Position numbers and translations under genes: made by a program. The notes beneath the pieces are model-generated. The model was not told where the DNA came from, ran no database searches, and worked only from the letters and a program-made list of their open reading frames with translations. A stretch of 64,000 nucleotides of DNA from the NCBI RefSeq assembly GCF_000969905.1, contig NZ_CP009520.1:3720001-3784000 (forward strand). Direction: 5' to 3'. Shown piece by piece: positions 57,490 through 64,000 of this stretch (its first letter is position 1; each line of letters begins with the position of its first letter). Source of the stretch: Methanosarcina vacuolata Z-761 (GTDB lineage Archaea; Halobacteriota; Methanosarcinia; Methanosarcinales; Methanosarcinaceae).

Positions 57490-57798
57490 ATGAGCAGCGG
57501 AATGTGCCCAGTATGTGGGCTTCCAAAAGAACTTTGCATTTGCGAAGAAGTTGCAAAAGAGCAACAGAGAATTACTGTGAAAGTTAATAGAAGAAGATAT
57601 GGCAAAGAAGTTACCGTTGTTGAAGGTTTCGATGCAAGTGAAATTGATCTTCATGAACTGTCCACTTATCTTAAATCAAAGTTTGCATGCGGCGGTACGG
57701 TAAAAGGAAATACTGTGGAACTTCAGGGTAATCACCTGGCCCGCATGAAAGAAGTCCTCATGGAAAAGGGTTTCTCTGCTGAACAAATCAAAAACTAA
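57490..57798 (+). CDS. Archaeal translation initiation factor aIF1 (SUI1 family)
   Basis: The 102-residue protein is the archaeal homologue of eIF1, which checks start-codon pairing on the small ribosomal subunit. It begins [20 protein letters not shown], an N-terminal zinc-binding set, and continues with the SUI1 fold: [21 protein letters not shown] and [20 protein letters not shown]. Both are conserved in the family. GGAGG stands at a good distance before the ATG. It is monocistronic by position. Confidence 0.95.
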   Translation: MSSGMCPVCGLPKELCICEEVAKEQQRITVKVNRRRYGKEVTVVEGFDASEIDLHELSTYLKSKFACGGTVKGNTVELQGNHLARMKEVLMEKGFSAEQIKN

Positions 57799-58062
57799 AT
57801 CCTGACGATAAATCCTGACAAGTTTCAGGGATAAACCGGGTCTGAGAAATAGCAATAATATTTAGCAATAGCTTTTCAGGTCTGGGATTACTATGTTTTT
57901 GTCGGTATTTCAATAGCATGCGTTTTGAGTAAATTAAGAGATATATTTTCTACTCGAAAAGTAAAAGTATGCCGACATATAACTGGTTATGAAATTGATG
58001 GATGTAATTTTGGTTAAGAGAATCTTTCAAAATTCACCTGATTTATGCGGTGTTGGTCTCCC
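57799..58062. other. Intergenic, no feature seen
   Basis: About 260 bases that probably hold the promoter of the HTH gene. Confidence 0.3.
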
Positions 58063-58428
58063 ATGAAAACAACATGTGAAATTATGGTACAGAAAGTCTT
58101 GCCCGCAATAAGGGCAGAACTTTCCAGAACAATGATTTTTGAGCATGGGTGCACGCAGCAGGATGTAGCGGACGTCCTAGAGCTTTCAAGGGCTGCGGTA
58201 TCCCAGTACGTGAGTGAAAAGCGTGGGGCTGAGGTTGATTTTTCCGAGGAGACTCAGAACGAAATTCGGAAATTTGCATCAGTGCTTCTAAATAAAGACT
58301 TATCCTCTCAGGAAAAGGTAGATGGCATGTGCAATGTTTGCAAGTTTGTTCAGAAATCCGGTTGGCTATACAGGAACGCTCCTGAAGCTAAAGCCTGTAT
58401 CATCTGCGAGGATACGGATTTAAAGTGA
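58063..58428 (+). CDS. HTH regulator with a four-cysteine C-terminal motif
   Basis: The protein (about 121 residues) has a helix-turn-helix at residues 32-62 (CTQQDVADVLELSRAAVSQYVSEK) and a C-terminal C-x2-C ... C-x2-C set (MCNVCKFVQKSG and KACIICED). Such a set would bind zinc or an Fe-S cluster and suggests redox- or metal-dependent DNA binding. A start six codons upstream (58045) is also in frame; the ATG at 58063 gives the conserved-looking N-terminus MKTTCEIM. The stop overlaps the nreA GTG by four bases, so the regulator probably controls or is controlled with that repair gene. Confidence 0.75.
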   Translation: MKTTCEIMVQKVLPAIRAELSRTMIFEHGCTQQDVADVLELSRAAVSQYVSEKRGAEVDFSEETQNEIRKFASVLLNKDLSSQEKVDGMCNVCKFVQKSGWLYRNAPEAKACIICEDTDLK

Positions 58429-59651
58429 ATGGAACACTGTGTGTCAAATGTAAAGGAAAAGGACTTTGTGGGCGTCCCCGTTGTCCAATTCTTGAAAAAT
58501 TCAAATCTTTTCAGTCTATCGCTCCTGTAGTCTCGGGAGATTCGGTTTTTGGAGCATCCCCTCCTGCTGTTTTTGTCGGAAGTTTTGGTTACCCAAGGGT
58601 TTCGGCAGGCCCGCTCATTCCCCCTCTGGCAAATGAGAGCGAAGCTTCAGTTTTTGAAGATACTTCAGCCTGGGCAAACATGCAGATTGAAGACATTATC
58701 TCCATACGTTCCCGTATGGTCAGGGCAAACACAAATTTCCATGTAAAAGACGCCCGCAGCAAAGAAAACCCCCTCCTTGTAAAGGCGCAGGAACTTGCCC
58801 TCTCCAGAAAGCCGGTGGATACCGAAGCCTGGTTTTTTAAAGCCCCTAAACAGGAACTCAAATTCGATGCCGTACTGACGCCTATGGGTCCTTCAGGGCT
58901 TGTCAAAAACTTTGAGCTTGCAGAAAATCCAAATGTTCCGAAAAAAGTGGATTACCTTGTCTACGACACTGACGCCCTGGCAAAAGATGCAGTGCTTGAG
59001 CTCTATAAAGGAGATATCCCGGCTGAACATATTACTCGCCTGTTCTCAATTGGCCTGCTCGGAAAAGAAAGAAAAATCGTGCCAACGCGCTGGTCAATTA
59101 CAGCCGTGGATGATATGGCAGGAAAGGAACTTGCAGACCGCGTTAAGGATTTTCCCTGGACCTCAGAGATCCAGCTTTTTAGCGGGACCCATTTTGGGAA
59201 CCATTTTGAAGTCCTTATCCTTCCACGGGCTTATTCCTTCGAACTTATAGAAATCTGGCTCCCAAAAGCCGTCTGGTCTGGAGAATCAAGCTGGATTGGA
59301 GAAGACAGTGAGAGTTACGATGGAAAAAAAGGTTATTCTCCTCTGGCTGGAGGCTATTATGCCTCACGGCTGCCTGTACTTGAATATCTGACAGAAATCA
59401 AAAGGCAGGCCTCGGTCTTCGTACTCCGGGAGATAACTCCGGATTACTGGGCCCCCCTTGGAGTTTGGGTCGTCAGGGAGGGTATGAGAAAAGCTCTCAG
59501 GAACCCTCCTAAAAAATTCGATTCTCTCGAAGCCGCAGTTTCAGATCTTGCAGGCAGGATAAGCACACCAAAAGCCGAATGGATGCAGCAGGCAAAGATA
59601 CTTTCAGACTTCCGTTTTCAAACGACTCTGGACTTCTTTTTAAAAACATAA
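58425..59651 (+). CDS. Nre-family DNA repair protein NreA
   Basis: The 408-residue protein starts at a GTG overlapping the preceding stop. The N-terminus holds a zinc-finger-like Cys set (LCVKCKGKGLCGRPRCP). The long central region includes VFVGSFGYPRVSAGPLIPP, the Nre signature, and YYASRLPVLEYL. The C-terminus is FQTTLDFFLKT, a PCNA-interacting peptide (PIP box, QxxLDFF), as known for archaeal Nre proteins. They act in repair of interstrand or alkylation damage at the fork. The function was inferred from haloarchaeal genetics; the biochemical role is not settled. Confidence 0.9.
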   Translation: MNGTLCVKCKGKGLCGRPRCPILEKFKSFQSIAPVVSGDSVFGASPPAVFVGSFGYPRVSAGPLIPPLANESEASVFEDTSAWANMQIEDIISIRSRMVRANTNFHVKDARSKENPLLVKAQELALSRKPVDTEAWFFKAPKQELKFDAVLTPMGPSGLVKNFELAENPNVPKKVDYLVYDTDALAKDAVLELYKGDIPAEHITRLFSIGLLGKERKIVPTRWSITAVDDMAGKELADRVKDFPWTSEIQLFSGTHFGNHFEVLILPRAYSFELIEIWLPKAVWSGESSWIGEDSESYDGKKGYSPLAGGYYASRLPVLEYLTEIKRQASVFVLREITPDYWAPLGVWVVREGMRKALRNPPKKFDSLEAAVSDLAGRISTPKAEWMQQAKILSDFRFQTTLDFFLKT

Positions 59652-60239
59652 CTTAAAAGCAGAGTCAGTGTAAACACAAAAAGAGTATAAAAGCAGAGTC
59701 AGTGTAAAAGCAGAGGCAGTATATAAAAATCAAATTGCGGGCGGCCACCCCACCCTAAAGGATGGGGTATGCTTCGGGCCGCCCGCCCGGTTACTTGGAG
59801 ACAGATGATTAAGTATCCTTTAACAAGGTTTCCTTAACATAAGTGATTGAAATTTTGACCCTCGGTTTCCTATCAGATTTGATGTATCTATAAAAGGAAG
59901 CTATGGTTTAGATATTCAAAGAGAAATACGAAGAGGCGAGGGTTCACTTCATCCCCAATCTAAAGAATGGGGTATTCGTGACCCTCTGCGCTCCCGTTGT
60001 AATAAAATCAGTGTATACATAAAAATAGTGTAAAAACAAAAAGAGTATAAAAACAGAGTCAGTGTAAAAACAAAAAGAGTATAAAAGCAGAAACAGCGTT
60101 AAAACATAAATCGCGTAACAGCAGAACTAACAGAAATACGGATAGACCGCCGATTACAATATAAAAATAAAAATAAGCAGGTAGGAAAACATTGAAGCCT
60201 TTATATGGCTAACTCAAGTTTCCTGGCCTTTTTTCACAT
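59652..60239. other. Intergenic region with hairpins and repeats
   Basis: A GC-rich hairpin, GCGGGCGGCC (59737-59746) with GGCCGCCCGC (59777-59786), encloses CCCCACCCTAAAGGATGGGG. A related one at 59936-59987 pairs GAGGGTTCAC with GTGACCCTC and encloses ATCCCCAATCTAAAGAATGG. Such ATGGGG hairpins are typical of IS605-type ends. Tandem units AAAGCAGAGTCAGTGTA/AAAGAGTATA occur on both sides (59652-59727 and 60005-60105). No transposase frame is present. Confidence 0.55.
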
Positions 60240-60953
60240 TTATTCAAAGATTTCGGGCACTATGCGCCGTGCAACTTCTTCGTAAGCTTTGGAAATGTCG
60301 CCTTTATCAAATCTGAAGACATCTTTATCCATTGACTGCCCGGTCTTCTTGTCCCAGAAACGGCAGGTATCACAGGAAATCTCATCTGCAAGGATGATTT
60401 CTCCATTCCTCCTTCCGAATTCTAGTTTGAAATCCGGAAGTAAGATACCTTTTTTGTCAAGATAAGGCACAAGCAATCCGTTAATTTTCAGAGCGAGTTC
60501 CCGGAGTGTGGCGAGTTCTTCCTTTGTTGCTAACCCAAGTGCAAGAGCAATATCGTCATTTAGCATGGGATCCCCATACTCATCGTTTTTGAAGTCAAAA
60601 ACAAGTACAGGAGACTTAAAAACCGTGCCTTCTTTAATGGGATATCTTTTTGTAACCGAACCTGCGGCAATATTCCTGACAATGACCTCGATTTTTATAA
60701 TCTCGACTTTCTTCACAAGCATATCGATGTCAGAAAGCATTTCGACAAAATGAGTTTTTATTCCCTCGGTTTCGAGCATCTCAAAGAGTTTTTTTGAGAT
60801 TTGGGCGTTATAATACCCTTTCTTTTCCATTTCCCCTTTTTTTTCTCCGTTAAATGCAGTCAGACTGTTCCGGAATTCGGTAATAAGGGTGTCGGGATCA
60901 TCTGTCTTATAGATAGTTTTTGCTTTCCCTGAATAGAGCTGTTCTCTTGTCAT
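60240..60953 (-). CDS. purC: Phosphoribosylaminoimidazole-succinocarboxamide synthase
   Basis: The enzyme (237 residues) joins CAIR with aspartate in purine synthesis, using ATP. It begins [20 protein letters not shown], with the conserved SGKAK-Y loop. ATP and substrate residues are in [20 protein letters not shown] and LPDFKLEFG. The catalytic Asp/metal set is near [15 protein letters not shown]. The length is that of the archaeal/bacterial form. It is monocistronic. Confidence 0.95.
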   Translation of the reverse strand: MTREQLYSGKAKTIYKTDDPDTLITEFRNSLTAFNGEKKGEMEKKGYYNAQISKKLFEMLETEGIKTHFVEMLSDIDMLVKKVEIIKIEVIVRNIAAGSVTKRYPIKEGTVFKSPVLVFDFKNDEYGDPMLNDDIALALGLATKEELATLRELALKINGLLVPYLDKKGILLPDFKLEFGRRNGEIILADEISCDTCRFWDKKTGQSMDKDVFRFDKGDISKAYEEVARRIVPEIFE

Positions 60954-61438
60954 GCAATGGTCCTCTCTAGGGATAATTCTGGATTTCCTTAGATAGAGAG
61001 ATCTTAGGAATGATAGTTTTAATATACTAGTTCTGATAATGCAGAAGTTTTGATAATTCCGTGATATTCCAGAAACAAGCTATTTAGATTAAATCATCTC
61101 TAAGACGCGAGTAAATCCACACGGAGACATGATTCGCTATTTCCAGAATTCACAATCACACTCTCTGAAAATGAAACATTTTCCGGAGGCGACAAAGGCT
61201 TTTTCCGAAAATACGCTTGAATTCCCAAAAGAGATAGAGTAGATGATAACGTCTTCTGCTAGATAAAGCTATCATCTCCAGCCGATCTTTTCTTTTACTG
61301 TCGGCAGCTTCGTAAATTTTATCATTGAAGAAAATCAATTACTAGGTTCAGAAACTTGAAGAATAATTTAAGAACTTACCGCATTTGAGTGCCCAACACT
61401 TGATAGTGGATTAGTCCAAGCACGCAACAGGTAAAAAC
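60954..61438. other. Divergent promoter region between purC and the AAA gene
   Basis: About 480 bases contain promoters for both genes. No RNA, repeat or gene is apparent. Confidence 0.4.
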
Positions 61439-62719
61439 ATGTCAGGCCCTATATTAGATATCTTAGAACTACTGCTAACCGCAGAGATCTATAATCGCTA
61501 TCCAGAACTGGATGTAAATGATCTCCCAAAAAACATTAGAAAAAATTACTGGAACAGCACAGAAAAAACAGTTCCCAAACCCATCACAGCCACGTTTATT
61601 CGTATTGAAAAACTGTACGGGCTTAAGGATATCGAGAAAATCGTCAGGAACGTTCCCTTCATAAATACTGACAAGTCTCACTTTGAACTTCGTCTGAGCG
61701 CTTTCGAACTTGCCGCAGAATGGTTTGAAAAGCAGGAAGGTTCTCAGGAACGGATCGAAAACAACCCTGTCCTGGCTTATTACTTTGAAAAAATAAGGAA
61801 GGACGAGGCCGCAAACTATGCACTTGCAAAGTCGAAAATGAGGCCCAAGGAAGTCGACAGAGAATGGATAGAGTCCCTGGTAGCGGAGATCCGGAAAGAG
61901 GACAAAGGCGAAGATATGCTGAAGCTCGTTGTCATTATCGCTCCTGAGGACGTAAGACAAAAAGTCAAAGACCTTGTGCTCACCGAAGAACAGAAGAACG
62001 AAGTTGAAAAGATCACTAAAGCCATCGAGCACAGAGAATACCTGCGGGAGATCGGCCTGCATGATATCGGAAAACTCCTGTTTGTCGGACCTCCCGGAAC
62101 CGGAAAGACCTCAGTTGCCCGTGCACTTTCAGAACGGCTTTCAATCCCGTTTGTTGAGGTCAAACTCTCCATGATAACAGACCAGTATCTTGGTGAGACT
62201 GCAAAGAATATTGACAGAGTCTTTTTGCTTGCAAAGAAACTGAATCCCTGCATCCTTTTCATAGATGAGCTCGATTTCGTAGCAAAAGCAAGGACGTCTG
62301 ACGAGAACGCTGCCATCAAGCGAGCAGTAAATACCCTCCTAAAGGCCATAGATGAAATCAGCCTTGTGGACCACGGAGTTCTTCTGATTGCCGCGACCAA
62401 CCACCCTCGCATGCTTGATAGTGCAGCCTGGAGACGTTTTGATGAGATTGTTCATTTCCCCCTCCCTGACCTTGAGATGCGTAAAGATATACTAAATATA
62501 GTAACCCGACACATCGAAGGGGATTATGACACAGGAGAAATTGCAGAATTAACAGACGGCTATTCAGGTTCGGACCTGCGTGTAGTTATAAGGGAAGCCG
62601 TCCTGGGTGCTCTTCTCGAAGAGCGTAAAAAACTTACACAGCAGGACCTGCTGGACGCTGTAGACTCTTTCAATGAGAGAGCTGGCCTCAAGTCTGAAGA
62701 GTACGAAAGGAAGAAGTAA
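61439..62719 (+). CDS. AAA-type ATPase
   Basis: Residues about 1-190 are an unfamiliar helical N-terminal region (ITATFIRIEKLYGLKDIEKIV). The AAA module then shows Walker A FVGPPGTGKTS, Walker B CILFIDELDFVA, sensor 1 LLIAATNHP, an arginine finger in AAWRRFDE, and the C-terminal lid ending AELTDGYSGSDLRVVIREAVLG. It is close to the proteasome-activating or spastin-type AAA group but has no coiled coil as in PAN. The substrate is unknown. The next gene starts one base after its stop, so the two are coexpressed. Confidence 0.85.
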   Translation: MSGPILDILELLLTAEIYNRYPELDVNDLPKNIRKNYWNSTEKTVPKPITATFIRIEKLYGLKDIEKIVRNVPFINTDKSHFELRLSAFELAAEWFEKQEGSQERIENNPVLAYYFEKIRKDEAANYALAKSKMRPKEVDREWIESLVAEIRKEDKGEDMLKLVVIIAPEDVRQKVKDLVLTEEQKNEVEKITKAIEHREYLREIGLHDIGKLLFVGPPGTGKTSVARALSERLSIPFVEVKLSMITDQYLGETAKNIDRVFLLAKKLNPCILFIDELDFVAKARTSDENAAIKRAVNTLLKAIDEISLVDHGVLLIAATNHPRMLDSAAWRRFDEIVHFPLPDLEMRKDILNIVTRHIEGDYDTGEIAELTDGYSGSDLRVVIREAVLGALLEERKKLTQQDLLDAVDSFNERAGLKSEEYERKK

Positions 62720-62720
62720 G

Positions 62721-63461
62721 ATGAGGCTAACACTGCTTGGGACCGGCGATGCTGTCGGAACTCCTAAAATTGGATGTAAGTGCCCTGCCTGCGAAGACGC
62801 CCGAAAAGGTGGAAAGAGCCAGCGCCTTCGTTTTTCTATCCTTGTAGAGTCCGAGAAGGGCAAGATCCTCATTGACACCAGCCCTGATCTAAGGCAACAA
62901 TTTATCAAACAAAACCTGTCCTGTATAGATGGAGTGATCTGGACACACGGACATTATGACCATTACTCCGGATTTGGAGAGTTCTACAGGGTTCAAAATA
63001 AGGTTGATGTTTATGGGGTTCAGGAAAATATTGAATACATAAATCAGTTCGTTTACTTCCTGAAACCCAGGTATCATTATGTGAAGCTCTATGAGCCCTT
63101 CGAACTAATCGGGCTGCGGTTCACTCTTTTTAAGGTCACCCACCCTCCTGTAGAGGTTCCTACAGGGGTTATAATCCGTGAAGGTGATAAAAAAGTAGTG
63201 ATTACAGGAGATACAAACTCAGAAATTCCCGAAGCCAGCCTGGAGCTTATGAAAAATCCGGATCTTCTGATTGCCGATGCTATAGTGCCGCCAAATATTC
63301 ATATTAAAAAACACATGAACTCCGAAGAGGCCATGGCACTTGCAGAGCAGCTCAATGCAAAAAAAATAGCTTTGATCCATCTCAGTCATTTATTTCGTCC
63401 TCATCATATCGAATCCTTATTTTTACCCCTTGGATACGACGGGCAGGTTTTTGAGTTTTAA
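62721..63461 (+). CDS. Metallo-beta-lactamase-fold hydrolase (PhnP-like)
   Basis: The 246-residue protein starts MRLTLLGTGDAVGTPKIGCK, with a small Cys set (CKCPAC) like that of PhnP and related phosphodiesterases. The metal site is in WTHGHYDHYSGF, GDTNSEIPEA and LIHLSHLFRPHH, each supplying His or Asp ligands. The family includes phosphoribosyl cyclic phosphodiesterases and related metal-dependent hydrolases. It follows the AAA gene without a gap, which suggests a joint process, not the phosphonate pathway. The frame opens 16 codons earlier, but that overlaps the AAA gene. Confidence 0.85.
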   Translation: MRLTLLGTGDAVGTPKIGCKCPACEDARKGGKSQRLRFSILVESEKGKILIDTSPDLRQQFIKQNLSCIDGVIWTHGHYDHYSGFGEFYRVQNKVDVYGVQENIEYINQFVYFLKPRYHYVKLYEPFELIGLRFTLFKVTHPPVEVPTGVIIREGDKKVVITGDTNSEIPEASLELMKNPDLLIADAIVPPNIHIKKHMNSEEAMALAEQLNAKKIALIHLSHLFRPHHIESLFLPLGYDGQVFEF

Positions 63462-63619
63462 AAATTTTTAAAACATTGTAATTATCACTTTATATTTTGT
63501 CTAAAATTCCTGTTTAAATTGATCCGGGATATTTCTTTAACACGATCTTTGTTTAACACGATCTTTCTTTTTATTATCCTTATGTTAGATCTATATATTC
63601 TGGATCCCAAAAACCATTA
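63462..63619. other. Promoter region of the photolyase
   Basis: A direct repeat TTTAACACGATCTTT (twice, 63536-63566) precedes the gene. A TATA-like ATCTATATATTC sits about 30 bases before the ATG. Confidence 0.4.
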
Positions 63620-64000
63620 ATGAACACTAAACGTATTCGGCCTATCCTATCCGGGAAACCAGGTAAAGGACCGGTTGCTTACTGGATGAGCCGTGACCAG
63701 AGGGTGGAGGACAACTGGGCTCTTCTTTTTGCCCGAAAAATAGCATTTGAAGCCGATGTGCCTGTTTTTGTGGTCTTTTGTCTGGTAGATAGATTTCTGG
63801 GAGCTACAAGAAGAAAATATGAGTTTATGCTCAGAGGGCTGCAGGAAGTTGAAGCTACCCTTGCAAGAAAAAAAATTCCATTCTTTTTCCTTCGAGGAGA
63901 CCCTGAAGAAGAAATTCCAAATTTTATTGAAAAATATGAGATTGGAACTCTTGTTACGGATTTTAGTCCACTTAGAATTAAGAGGACATGGACAGAAAAA
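63620..64000 (+). CDS. Class II CPD photolyase (5' part, runs off the window)
   Basis: The ATG at 63620 opens a 127-codon frame that continues past the window end. [39 protein letters not shown] is the N-terminal alpha/beta domain typical of class II cyclobutane pyrimidine dimer photolyases. [31 protein letters not shown] and RGDPEEEI with [11 protein letters not shown] follow as in the Methanosarcina enzyme. It would repair UV damage with light and FAD. The C-terminal FAD-binding part is not in the window. Confidence 0.92.
   Translation, partial: MNTKRIRPILSGKPGKGPVAYWMSRDQRVEDNWALLFARKIAFEADVPVFVVFCLVDRFLGATRRKYEFMLRGLQEVEATLARKKIPFFFLRGDPEEEIPNFIEKYEIGTLVTDFSPLRIKRTWTEK

Overview
The window is archaeal and almost certainly from a Methanosarcina. 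The evidence is the AT-rich intergenic DNA with TATA-type promoters, the archaeal informational genes (aIF1, a MetRS with a fused tRNA-binding domain, a bacterial-type SerRS, NreA with a PCNA-binding tail), the archaeal mevalonate trio (HMG-CoA synthase, thiolase, DUF35), a class II photolyase, YVTN/PKD surface proteins, and many short tandem repeats, MITE-like elements and an IS1634-type insertion sequence. The species cannot be fixed from the sequence alone. No rRNA, tRNA or CRISPR array is visible.

Layout. 1-3.5 kb: end of a methyltransferase, an ion permease, a HicB-like protein, then a gene-poor stretch with two copies of a structured RNA that resembles no family I recognise, and a MITE. 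3.5-6.4 kb: purH and nth. 6.5-14.3 kb: a metal-uptake island in which the ECF transporter genes are split into cbiM-cbiN and cbiO-cbiQ; between them lie an HExxH protein and two overlapping nicotianamine synthase-like genes. 14.3-20 kb: decayed mobile DNA, a DUF7344 gene cut by an IS1634 element, and two MITE families. 20-25.8 kb: DinB polymerase, a multidomain PAPS-reductase-like protein with a ferredoxin tail, a HAD phosphatase, a GNAT acetyltransferase and a small membrane protein. 25.9-28.7 kb: a YVTN surface protein and a secreted C39-like protease. 29.3-33.7 kb: a Cas4-like protein with altered catalytic residues, then regulator-HMGS-thiolase-DUF35. 33.9-38.4 kb: a membrane protein, a CYTH protein, a GfcR/PyrE-like regulator and three tandem secreted paralogues. 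38.9-47 kb: metG, sppA, serS and a YVTN-PKD protein. 47.4-52.6 kb: an alpha-glucan operon (degenerate GH57, GH57 amylase, ACT-V4R protein, GH15 glucoamylase). 52.7-64 kb: a hypothetical membrane protein, an IS605-like end, purL, small regulators, aIF1, a Cys-containing HTH protein with nreA, purC, an AAA ATPase with an MBL hydrolase, and the start of a photolyase.

How the genes fit together. Three de novo purine genes (purH, purL, purC) are scattered singly. The HMGS-thiolase-DUF35 set makes HMG-CoA for archaeal lipids. The GH57/GH15 operon should mobilise storage or imported alpha-glucan. The most striking set is the nicotianamine synthase-like pair inside a Ni/Co-type ECF transporter locus, with shared GTATTAC boxes upstream of both transporter operons. 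I infer that it makes a metal chelator coupled to metal uptake. The second highlight is the pair of paralogous RNAs at 2.46-3.21 kb. Their helices need G-U pairs that exist only on the minus strand, and both are preceded by the same TATA-bearing sequence.
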